NCBI RefSeq assembly: GCF_946885855.1
Contig: NZ_CAMPHH010000093.1
Span: forward strand, 1-11,466
Reading direction: 5' to 3'
Length of the DNA: 11,466 bases
Source of the DNA: an uncultured Actinotalea sp.
Lineage (GTDB): Bacteria > Actinomycetota > Actinomycetes > Actinomycetales > Cellulomonadaceae
Part shown: in pieces, positions 5,552 to 11,466 of the stretch
How positions within the stretch are numbered: the stretch's first letter is position 1
Layout: every line of letters begins with the position of its first letter
The notes under the pieces: model-generated
What the model saw: only the letters and a program-made list of their open reading frames with translations
The model's database searches: none
Told to the model about the DNA's origin: nothing
Program-made: the position numbers and the translations under genes

Positions 5552-6457
5552 TCAGCGGAGGTCGGCCAGGAGGTCGCCGTCGGCTTCAAGACGTGCCATC
5601 ACCTCGTCCGGACCGAGCTGGCGCAGGCCCGGCTCGATCTCCTCCCAGTCCCGCGGGGCGGCGACCATCGGCACGGACCGGCCGCGCAGGGAGTACGGCG
5701 TCACGGTCGTCTTGGCCGGGTGGTTCTGACTCCAGTCGATGAGCACCTTCCCCGGCCGCAGGTCCTTCCGCATGACCGAGACGACGAGCTTCGGGTGCTC
5801 CGCAGCCAGCGCGCTCGCGACGTCCTTGGCGTACTCGCGGACCTCGAGCGCGTCCCGCTTCCCGTCCAGCGGCGCGTACAGCTGCAGACCCTTGCTGCCG
5901 CTCGTCACCGGATACGTGTCCGTCAGTCCGTCGGCCTCGAGCCGGTCGGCGACGAGGTGGGCGACGTCGGCGCACTCGTCGAGGCCGGCACCCGGACCGG
6001 GATCGAGGTCGACGACGAGCCGGTCGGGGTGGTGCACCTTGCCGCGCGGGCCGGCGCGCCACTGCGGCGTGTGCAGCTCGACCGCCCCGGCGTTCGCGGC
6101 CCACACCAGTCCGGCCAGGTCGTCGAGGAAGGGGAAGTCGACCTCGGTCGCGTCCTCGTCCTCCGGGCTCGCGCGCAGGACCCGGTGCCGCAGCCAGTCG
6201 GGTGCTCCGGCCGGCACGTTCTTCTCGAAGAACCGCTCGTCCTCGACGGTGTCGGGGAAGCGGATTCGGGTGACGGGCCGGTCCCGCAGCTGCGGCAGGA
6301 TCACGTCCGCCACCTGCGTGTAGTACCGGATCATCTCCGCCTTGGTGAATCCGGTCTGCGGGTACAGCACCCGCCCGAGGTTGGTCAGCCGCACGCGGCG
6401 ACCGGCCACCTCGACGTACTGCGGCGCGTCGTCGGCATCGCGCCCGCGGGGCGTCAC
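5552..6457 (-). CDS. ligD: LigD polymerase/primase domain protein (stand-alone NHEJ polymerase)
   Basis: This is a 301-aa archaeo-eukaryotic primase-superfamily polymerase equivalent to the POL domain of LigD. It would add nucleotides during NHEJ gap filling. Visible landmarks are LTNLGRVLYPQTGFTKAEMI (24-43), the catalytic Asp pair VVDLDPGPGAG (D150, D152), the nucleotide-binding TSGSKGLQLY (185-194), and the third acidic residue in VLIDWSQN (D241). These are followed by TPYSLRGR and VAAPRDWEEI. The histidine usual after SGSKGL/I is Gln192 here. The GTG at 6457 is preferred: GAGGTG lies 6 bases upstream and the conserved domain starts about 24 residues in. An upstream in-frame extension to 6634 overlaps the ligase gene and is unconserved. 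The gene lies 43 bases downstream of the ligase gene on the same strand, so the two are probably co-transcribed. No ligase or phosphoesterase domain is present. Confidence 0.94.
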   Translation of the reverse strand: MTPRGRDADDAPQYVEVAGRRVRLTNLGRVLYPQTGFTKAEMIRYYTQVADVILPQLRDRPVTRIRFPDTVEDERFFEKNVPAGAPDWLRHRVLRASPEDEDATEVDFPFLDDLAGLVWAANAGAVELHTPQWRAGPRGKVHHPDRLVVDLDPGPGAGLDECADVAHLVADRLEADGLTDTYPVTSGSKGLQLYAPLDGKRDALEVREYAKDVASALAAEHPKLVVSVMRKDLRPGKVLIDWSQNHPAKTTVTPYSLRGRSVPMVAAPRDWEEIEPGLRQLGPDEVMARLEADGDLLADLR

Positions 6458-6500
6458 GGCCGACACCTCGTGGCGCGCACGGTGGGGTCCTTCGGGACTC

Positions 6501-7496
6501 TCACGGCATCTCCCACGGGTCCACGCCGACGTCGGACCGGCGCCCGCGCACGACCGGCTGGCGCAGCCGCCCGGCCCGGGTGCGCTGCAGGTACGCGACG
6601 TCGACGACGACGTCGGGCTCGCACCAGAGCGCACCGCGGGCGTCGGACGCGGGGACCTCGTCCGCCGCGAGGACCGACGTCGGGCGGGTCAGGGGCCGCA
6701 GCGCCGCCGCGAGGTCCTCGCCGCGGCGGCCCGCCAGCCCGCTGCCGGCCTTGCCGAGGTAGCGCCACGTCCCGCCGTCGTCGGGAGCGGCCAGCAGGAC
6801 GGCGCCGAGCCGCGCTCCCGCCGACGGCGCCGCGGCACGCCCGTGCGGCACCGTCCCGGCCGCGGAACCGGTCTCCGGGCGCCACCCGACGACGGCCGCC
6901 GCGCGGGTCGCGCGGTGCGGCACCTTGACCCAGTCGGGTGAACGTCGCCCCGGCTGGTAGGTCGCGGTCCGGCGCTTGGCGACGACGCCCTCGAGGCCGT
7001 GCTCGCGTGTCACGGCCCACAGCGCGTCGCCGTCGTCGTAGACGGGGGAGAGCTGGACGCACCCGGGCAGGGCGAGGTCCTCCAGCACGGCGCGGCGCTC
7101 GGACCACGGGCGGCGGGTGAGGTCCGCGCCGTCGAGCACGAGGACGTCGAACACCACGTACGTCGCGGGTCGGCGTGCCGCGAGCCGCTGCGCGCGGGCG
7201 GGATCCCGCACGTGCATGCGCTCGGCGAGGGCCTCGAAGGACGGCACGCCGTCCGCCATGACGACCACCTCGCCGTCCAGCACCGCGCCCGGCACGGTCG
7301 CGAGGTCCGCGAGCTCGGGGTACGCGGCCGTGACCTCCCGGCCGGTCCGCGCCCGCAGCCGCGGGCGTTCCCCGGTGGTGTCCGCCAGCACGCGTACGCC
7401 GTCCCACTTGACCTCGTACACCCACTCCGGGCCCCGGGGCAGGGCGCCGCCGTGCCGGGGATCGGCGTCGGCTCGGGTGGCGAGCATGGGCTGCAC
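6501..7496 (-). CDS. ligD: ATP-dependent DNA ligase (LigD ligase module, stand-alone)
   Basis: This 331-aa nucleotidyltransferase seals DNA breaks by the ATP-dependent mechanism. Motif I EVKWDGVR contains the adenylated lysine (K30). Motif III appears as VLDGEVVV (72-79), then VVFDVLVLDG (114-123), motif IV EGVVAKR (169-175) and motif V WVKVPH (189-194). The OB-fold region has WRYLGKAGSGL (245-255), and the protein ends DVGVDPWEMP. Compared with the common RRSGxFGALLLG stretch, the OB domain has an extra Ala/Gly-rich segment of roughly 10-15 residues near 211-229. The GTG at 7496 (VQPMLATRAD) is chosen because AGGA lies 7 bases upstream; ATG 7487 is the alternative, and longer in-frame starts run into the ku gene. 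The gene is divergent from ku and upstream of the polymerase gene. No POL or PE domain is fused. Confidence 0.94.
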   Translation of the reverse strand: MQPMLATRADADPRHGGALPRGPEWVYEVKWDGVRVLADTTGERPRLRARTGREVTAAYPELADLATVPGAVLDGEVVVMADGVPSFEALAERMHVRDPARAQRLAARRPATYVVFDVLVLDGADLTRRPWSERRAVLEDLALPGCVQLSPVYDDGDALWAVTREHGLEGVVAKRRTATYQPGRRSPDWVKVPHRATRAAAVVGWRPETGSAAGTVPHGRAAAPSAGARLGAVLLAAPDDGGTWRYLGKAGSGLAGRRGEDLAAALRPLTRPTSVLAADEVPASDARGALWCEPDVVVDVAYLQRTRAGRLRQPVVRGRRSDVGVDPWEMP

Positions 7497-7589
7497 GGGT
7501 CCATCCTGCCCATGACGGTGATCACGAGCACCTGCACTGCTGCGCGCCCCGAGAACCGCCGGAGCGTCGGCCGGACCGAGGAGGACACC
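7497..7589. promoter_or_regulatory. Divergent intergenic region between the DNA ligase and ku
   Basis: These 93 bases must carry the promoters for both arms of the NHEJ locus unless transcription enters from outside. It contains the 8-bp palindrome GTGATCAC (7518-7525). No convincing -35/-10 pair was found on either strand. An ATG at 7512 is in frame with ku but lies upstream of the conserved N-terminus. Confidence 0.55.
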
Positions 7590-8723
7590 ATGCGCGCGAT
7601 CTGGAAGGGCGCCGTCGCCTTCGGCCTGGTGAACGTGCCGGTCAAGCTCTACGCCGCGACCGGGGAGCGCTCGGTCCCGCTGCACCAGGTGCACGCCGAG
7701 GACGGCGGCCGCATCCGGTACCGCAAGGTGTGCAGCATCGACGGCGAGGAGGTCCCGTACGACCAGATCGTCAAGGGGTACGAGACCGACGACGGCCGCA
7801 TGGTCGTCCTCACCGACGAGGACCTCGACGACCTGCCGATCGCGACCGAGCGGGAGATCGCCGTCGAGGAGTTCGTGCCCGCCGAGCAGGTCGACCCGAT
7901 CATGCTGGGCAAGACGTACTACCTGGAGCCCGAGCGCACCGCGGCCAAGCCCTACGCGCTGCTGCGCGAGGCGCTCAAGACGACCGACCGGATGGCCGTG
8001 GTCAAGGTCGCGCTGCGGCAGCGGGAGACCATGGCCGTCCTACGGGTGCGGGACGACGTCATCTGCCTGCAGACGCTGCTGTGGCCGGACGAGATCCGCG
8101 CCGCGGACTTCCCGATCCTCGAGGCGGAGGTCCAGGTCCGCCCGCAGGAGCTCCAGATGGCGTCCTCGCTCGTGGAGTCCCTCGCGGGGGACTTCGACCC
8201 GTCCGACTTCACCGACTCCTACCGGGAGGCGCTCGAGGCCGTCATCGAGGCGAAGGTGACCACCGGCAAGACCGTGTCGGTGCACCGCCCGGACCAGGAG
8301 GAGGACACCGGCGGCGAGGTCGTGGACCTGCTCTCCGCGCTCCAGCGCAGCGTCGAGCGGGCACGCGGCAAGCAGGCCGCGGCCGCGCCGCAGCAGGAGG
8401 ACAAGCCCGCCCCGCGCCGTTCGAGCCGGCGCAAGTCCGCCGACGGCGACGCCGCGGCACCCGAGGAGAAGCCGGCCGCCTCTGCACGGCGGAAGAAGGC
8501 GAGCGGAGGGACCGCCGACGGCGACGGCAAGGCCGCCTCGACCACCACCCCCGCGAAGACCTCCGCGAGGACGTCCGCGAAGACCACCGCGAAGAGCACG
8601 GCGGCCCGCTCCGCCGCGGCCGACGAGCCGCCGAAGAAGACCACCGCGAAGCGGACCGCGAAGGGCGCCGGCGACGAGGCGGACGCGCCCGCCAAGAAGA
8701 CGACCCGCCGCCGGGCCTCCTGA
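7590..8723 (+). CDS. ku: Ku protein (bacterial NHEJ end-binding factor)
   Basis: Bacterial Ku forms a homodimeric ring on double-strand ends and recruits LigD. The protein is 377 aa. The family start MRAIWKGAVAFGLVNVPVKL is exact at residues 1-20. The core follows through YRKVCSIDGEEVPYDQIVKGYE (44-65), YYLEPE (110-115), PYALLREAL (121-129) and TLLWPDEIR (162-170) to about residue 258. Residues 261-377 form a Lys/Ala/Thr/Pro-rich basic tail like the extended tails of some actinobacterial Ku proteins, which contribute DNA binding. The ATG at 7590 is chosen for its conserved N-terminus and the GAGGAGGA at 7578-7585; the frame stays open far upstream, antisense to the ligase gene. The TGA at 8721-8723 abuts the GTG of the PHP gene, implying a bicistronic message. 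Confidence 0.97.
   Translation: MRAIWKGAVAFGLVNVPVKLYAATGERSVPLHQVHAEDGGRIRYRKVCSIDGEEVPYDQIVKGYETDDGRMVVLTDEDLDDLPIATEREIAVEEFVPAEQVDPIMLGKTYYLEPERTAAKPYALLREALKTTDRMAVVKVALRQRETMAVLRVRDDVICLQTLLWPDEIRAADFPILEAEVQVRPQELQMASSLVESLAGDFDPSDFTDSYREALEAVIEAKVTTGKTVSVHRPDQEEDTGGEVVDLLSALQRSVERARGKQAAAAPQQEDKPAPRRSSRRKSADGDAAAPEEKPAASARRKKASGGTADGDGKAASTTTPAKTSARTSAKTTAKSTAARSAAADEPPKKTTAKRTAKGAGDEADAPAKKTTRRRAS
8556..8603 (+). repeat. 12-bp tandem repeat within the ku tail
   Basis: Four consecutive 12-base units encode KTSA-RTSA-KTTA-KSTA (Ku residues 323-338). Each follows an AAG/AGG-Nc-ucc/acc-gcg type pattern with few differences. Similar KTTAK and KRTAK units follow near residues 350-360. The array resembles histone-H1-like and HupB-like tails. 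It could expand or contract in frame. Confidence 0.7.
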
Positions 8724-9779
8724 GTGGGGGGCCCGGACCGGCACGACGTCGTCGGCACCCTGCACCGGATCGCCTTCCTGCTCGAGCGCAAGCAGGAGTC
8801 CTCCTACCGCTCCCGCGCCTACCGCACGGCGGGGGACGTGCTGCGTGCCCTCGACGACGACGCCTGGCGCGCCCACGTGAGCGACGGCCGCTGGCAGGAC
8901 CTGCCGGGGATCGGCGACCGCACCGCGGGCGTCATCGCCACGGTCCTGGCGGGGGAGGAGCCGCGGACGCTCACCGAGCTCGAGGCCGACCTGGCCGAGC
9001 GCAACCGGGCGGCCACGCCCGCCGGTCAGGCCCTGCGGGACCGGCTCCGGGGTGACCTGCACGCGCACACCGAGGCGAGCGACGGATCCGCGTCCCTCGC
9101 CGACATGGCGCTCGCGGCCGTCGAGATCGGGCACGAGTACCAGGCGATCACGGACCACTCGCCCCGCCTGACGGTCGCGAACGGGCTGTCGCCGGCGCGG
9201 CTGCGCGCCCAGCTGGGGCGGATCGAGGCGCTCAACAGGTCCCTGGCCGGCGCGGCGCCCCGGCCCTTCCGCGTCCTGTCCGGGATCGAGGTCGACGTCC
9301 TCGACGACGGGTCCCTGGACCAGGAGCCGGAGCTCCTGCGCCGTCTCGACGTCGTCGTCGCGTCGGTGCACTCGAAGCTGCGGATGGAGCGCGAGGCAAT
9401 GACGCGGCGGATGGTCGCCGCCGTCCGGCAGCCGTGGACCGACGTGCTGGGGCACTGCACGGGGCAGCGGGTGGTCGGGCGGCCCCGCCCGCCGAGCGAG
9501 TTCGACGCCGGCGAGGTGTTCGCGGCGTGCGCGGAGGCGCAGGTGGCGGTCGAGGTCAACAGCCGGCCGGACCGGCAGGACCCGCCGGACGAGCTGCTGG
9601 CACTCGCGGTCGAGGCCGGCTGCTTCTTCACGGTCGACTCCGACGCGCACGCGCCCGGCCAGCTCGACTGGCTCGTCGACGGCTGCGACCGGCTCGCGGC
9701 GCACGGGGTGGACCCCGACCGGGTGGTCACGACCTGGCCGGTCGAGCGCCTGCTGGAGTGGACCGATCGCCACGGCTGA
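8724..9779 (+). CDS. PolX-like HhH-PHP phosphoesterase lacking the polymerase domain
   Basis: This 351-aa protein has two parts. Residues 6-90 resemble the helix-hairpin-helix N-terminus of PolX: HRIAFLLERKQESSYRSRAYRTAGDVL, then the hairpin LPGIGDRTAGVIATVL at 60-75. Residues 109-330 are a PHP metallo-phosphoesterase domain with a full set of likely metal ligands: H113 and H115 in GDLHAHTEASDG, D144/H145 in AITDHS, E189 in GIEVDVLDDGSLD, H216 in VVASVHSKL, H244 in GHCTGQ, and D307/H309 in VDSDAHA. PolX places a nucleotidyltransferase between these parts, and here it is absent. PolX PHP domains act as 3'-5' exonucleases or AP endonucleases, so DNA end processing is the likely role. The GTG start directly follows the ku TGA (TGAGTG) with no Shine-Dalgarno, suggesting termination-reinitiation. 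Many databases label such proteins only as histidinol-phosphatase-like PHP hydrolases. Confidence 0.9.
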   Translation: MGGPDRHDVVGTLHRIAFLLERKQESSYRSRAYRTAGDVLRALDDDAWRAHVSDGRWQDLPGIGDRTAGVIATVLAGEEPRTLTELEADLAERNRAATPAGQALRDRLRGDLHAHTEASDGSASLADMALAAVEIGHEYQAITDHSPRLTVANGLSPARLRAQLGRIEALNRSLAGAAPRPFRVLSGIEVDVLDDGSLDQEPELLRRLDVVVASVHSKLRMEREAMTRRMVAAVRQPWTDVLGHCTGQRVVGRPRPPSEFDAGEVFAACAEAQVAVEVNSRPDRQDPPDELLALAVEAGCFFTVDSDAHAPGQLDWLVDGCDRLAAHGVDPDRVVTTWPVERLLEWTDRHG

Positions 9780-9800
9780 GGCGCTGCTGGCAGCAGCGTC
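9780..9800 (+). terminator. Hairpin after the PHP gene
   Basis: CGCTGCTG-G-CAGCAGCG (9782-9798) is extended by a G.U pair (9781/9799) and a G-C pair (9780/9800), and begins at the base after the PHP stop codon. A stem of about 8 pairs with a 5-base loop is feasible. It probably ends the ku-PHP message. No T-run follows. Confidence 0.55.
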
Positions 9801-9807
9801 CGCGCCG

Positions 9808-9826
9808 CCCGCCGGCACCCGCCGGC
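9808..9826. repeat. Direct repeat CCCGCCGGC x2 in the promoter of the PQQ-propeller gene
   Basis: CCCGCCGGC occurs at 9808-9816 and 9818-9826, with starts 10 bases apart (one helical turn), where a -35 and spacer would lie. The GCCGGC cores can also pair with each other as a 6-bp stem. It may be a tandem regulator site or G+C-rich chance. Confidence 0.35.
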
Positions 9827-9831
9827 GGGGC

Positions 9832-9837
9832 TAGCCT
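9832..9837 (+). promoter_or_regulatory. -10 element (TAGCCT) of a leaderless promoter
   Basis: TAGCCT fits TAnnnT. Six bases (CACGCT) separate it from the GTG at 9844, which places the expected transcription start on the first base of the start codon. No Shine-Dalgarno precedes the gene, as expected for a leaderless message. No -35 consensus is visible. Confidence 0.6.
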
Positions 9838-9843
9838 CACGCT

Positions 9844-11421
9844 GTGCAGGCCCCCCGGCGTCGTCGCGGGCTCGGGCGCCGCGACGGCGCCGAGTCGCTC
9901 GTCGACGTGCAGATCCTCGAGGCGGACCCGCCCCCGGACGGGTCCGCGGCCGGCGGGTCCACCGGGCTGCCGCCACCGGCCGACGACGACGCCTCCCGTC
10001 GCCCCCGGAGGACGACCTCGCGCCACGCGCGCCGCGCCGTCGTCGTCGGGGCGGTCCTCGCGGTCGCGGCGCTGGGCGTGTCGAGCGCGGTCCAGGAACG
10101 GCGGCAGGCCGAGCGGGTGGCCGCGTTCGCTGACGTCCTCGGCGCCGTGGAGCGCCTGGACCGGCCGCTGGAGGAGGACTGGTCCCACCGCGCCGGCCAG
10201 GTCTGGCGGGCCGGCCACCTCGTGCTCCTCGGCGACGCGGCGGGCGAGCAGGTCCGCGCCGTGGACGCCCGCACGGGCGCGCAGGCGTGGACCCTGGAGC
10301 GCGGGGGAGCCGCGCCCGTGCAGCGGTGCCTCGCCGACCGGGAGGCCGACGTCGCGCCGGTCGTGGTCTGCGCCCGCGGGCGCTCGGACGGCGGACCGCC
10401 CGGCACGGTGACCCGCGTCATCGTCGACGCCGAGGACGGGACGGTGCTGCGCCAGTACCCGGCCCACCTCGCCTCGCACGGGCAGGCCGTCGTCGGCGAG
10501 GACGTCGTCTCGGCCGAGATCAGCGAGGACGGGGGCCTCGTGGTGGTCCGCTCGCGCGCCGTGGACCGTGCCACGGTGTGGGCGACGCGCGTCCCGCTCG
10601 CCGGCGGGCGGCAGGCCGGCTCGGGTGCCGGGGACCTGCGCGTCCAGGACGGCTTCGTCGTCCTCGGCGGGAGCACGACGGCGGTCCTGGACGTCACCGA
10701 CGGGACGGTGCTCGGCACCTGGCACCCCGGTGGCTACACGACGGTGGGCTCGGTGCCCGGAATGGACGGCGCGGACATCCGCACGACGCCGGACGGCTTC
10801 GGCGTCTGGAGCGGTGCGGCGGCGGGGACCCGCGATCCGACCGGCACGTGGTTCGACCGGTCCGGCACGCCCCTGGGTGAGCTGGACGGGCTGTTCGTCG
10901 AGCCGCCCGTCGCCGACGGTTCCCGGCCGGAGGTCTGGCTCAGCGGACGGGTGGACACCGGGGAGCTCGTCGCGACCGACCTGACGGCGGGCCGCGAGCT
11001 GTGGCGCGTCCCGGCCCGCGGCGCCTACCTCCTCCTGCGCCGTGACGGCGCCGTGGTCCTCACGACGGGCGAGGAGGTTCGCAGCCTCGACCTGCGCACC
11101 GGGCAGGTCCAGTGGACGACGACCGTGGCCGGGCTCGCCGCGCGCAGCGGGTCGGTCACCGACGGCGCGAGCGTCGTCGTCGTCGCCGAGGCGCGCGGGC
11201 AGGCGCAGCTCGTCGCGCTCGACGTCGGCACCGGTGCGTTGCGGTGGGAGACGCCGGCCCCGGGCGTCCCGCCGCTGAGCGAGCGGCGCCACGACCTCGC
11301 GCACGTCGGGCTCGGGGTCGTCGGCGGCCGTCCCGTCCTGCTGGCCGAGGGCGTCGTCGTGGGCCTGACCGCTCCCGCGTGGCGGGGCGCGCCGGGGTCG
11401 GGCAGCCCCGACGCGAGCTGA
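9844..11421 (+). CDS. Membrane-anchored PQQ-binding-like beta-propeller protein
   Basis: The product is 525 aa. Residues 1-64 are a cytoplasmic, Arg- and Pro-rich, partly acidic region without recognised motifs. A single hydrophobic helix at 65-83 (AVVVGAVLAVAALGVSSAV), preceded by SRHARR, anchors the protein with its C-terminus outside. The exterior part carries PQQ-type blade motifs of the DxxTGxxxW kind: DARTGAQAW (141), DAEDGTVLR (195), DVTDGTVLG (283), DLTAGRELW (379), DLRTGQVQW (416) and DVGTGALRW (460). These repeats form beta-propellers in BamB-like and dehydrogenase-like proteins. There is no sign of a catalytic quinoprotein domain, so a binding or scaffold role is more likely than enzymatic PQQ use; the ligand is unknown. 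The GTG start is chosen from its spacing to TAGCCT. The two Cys visible in the exterior region (QRCLAD and VVCARG, about 160-180) could form a disulfide. Nothing ties it functionally to the NHEJ genes. Confidence 0.88.
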   Translation: MQAPRRRRGLGRRDGAESLVDVQILEADPPPDGSAAGGSTGLPPPADDDASRRPRRTTSRHARRAVVVGAVLAVAALGVSSAVQERRQAERVAAFADVLGAVERLDRPLEEDWSHRAGQVWRAGHLVLLGDAAGEQVRAVDARTGAQAWTLERGGAAPVQRCLADREADVAPVVVCARGRSDGGPPGTVTRVIVDAEDGTVLRQYPAHLASHGQAVVGEDVVSAEISEDGGLVVVRSRAVDRATVWATRVPLAGGRQAGSGAGDLRVQDGFVVLGGSTTAVLDVTDGTVLGTWHPGGYTTVGSVPGMDGADIRTTPDGFGVWSGAAAGTRDPTGTWFDRSGTPLGELDGLFVEPPVADGSRPEVWLSGRVDTGELVATDLTAGRELWRVPARGAYLLLRRDGAVVLTTGEEVRSLDLRTGQVQWTTTVAGLAARSGSVTDGASVVVVAEARGQAQLVALDVGTGALRWETPAPGVPPLSERRHDLAHVGLGVVGGRPVLLAEGVVVGLTAPAWRGAPGSGSPDAS

Positions 11422-11466
11422 CGGGCCGGGCCCTTCGTCCTGGCGGGAGGCCTCACGGGTCCCTAC

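Noticed and set aside
6999..7589. Upstream in-frame extension of ku (about 197 codons)
   Set aside because: It runs antisense to the ligase gene. The conserved Ku N-terminus and the GAGGAGGA site place the start at 7590.
8040..9818. 592-codon open frame on the minus strand opposite ku and the PHP gene
   Set aside because: It is the antisense shadow of two strongly conserved genes. Its translation is Arg/Gly/Pro-rich without domain motifs, as expected at this G+C content.
9727..11304. 525-codon minus-strand open frame opposite the PQQ-propeller gene
   Set aside because: The plus-strand frame has a membrane helix and six blade motifs; the antisense frame has no recognisable features and begins and ends inside other genes.
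11445..11450. Shine-Dalgarno-like GGGAGG near the window end
   Set aside because: No ATG, GTG or TTG follows in the remaining 16 bases, so a downstream gene cannot be supported from this window.

Overview
The window comes from a chromosome of very high G+C content. Codons are overwhelmingly G/C at the third position, GTG starts are common, and at least two genes appear to be leaderless. The gene families (GlnE, a split LigD with Ku, a membrane-anchored PQQ-propeller protein) point to an actinobacterium, most likely of the Micrococcales/Cellulomonas type. The taxon is inferred from gene content and composition, not from a marker gene. No tRNA, rRNA, CRISPR array, insertion sequence or phage gene was seen.

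Layout. Positions 1-2337 hold the C-terminal three quarters of glnE, the glutamine synthetase adenylyltransferase/deadenylase; its N-terminus lies outside the window. Two small plus-strand genes follow: a CoA-binding (YccU-type) protein at 2382-2813 and a LON substrate-binding-domain protein at 2949-3638. A 227-base intergenic stretch (3639-3865) is dense with palindromes. It holds a probable terminator, a TAGCCT -10 element, a possible 20-codon leaderless leader ORF and two hairpins in front of a DUF1801 gene (3866-4219). A strong 15-bp-stem hairpin (4232-4266) separates this gene from two minus-strand genes, an AAA_33-type P-loop kinase (4325-4846) and a VOC/glyoxalase-fold protein (4919-5332). 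A three-arm repeat (5429-5481) lies between the VOC gene and the next block.

The core of the window (5552-9779) is a non-homologous end-joining (NHEJ) locus. LigD is split into separate polymerase/primase (5552-6457, minus) and ATP-dependent ligase (6501-7496, minus) genes. They diverge across a 93-bp region from ku (7590-8723, plus), which has a long lysine/alanine tail. The ku stop codon is followed immediately by the GTG of a 351-aa protein with a PolX-type helix-hairpin-helix N-terminus and a complete PHP metallo-phosphoesterase domain, but no nucleotidyltransferase domain. Neither LigD piece carries the 3'-phosphoesterase (PE) domain found in fused LigD proteins. The PHP protein may therefore supply end-processing for this repair system; that is inference.

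The last gene (9844-11421) encodes a single-pass membrane protein with an extracytoplasmic PQQ-type beta-propeller. Its promoter appears leaderless, with TAGCCT six bases before the GTG. The remaining 45 bases contain no start codon.
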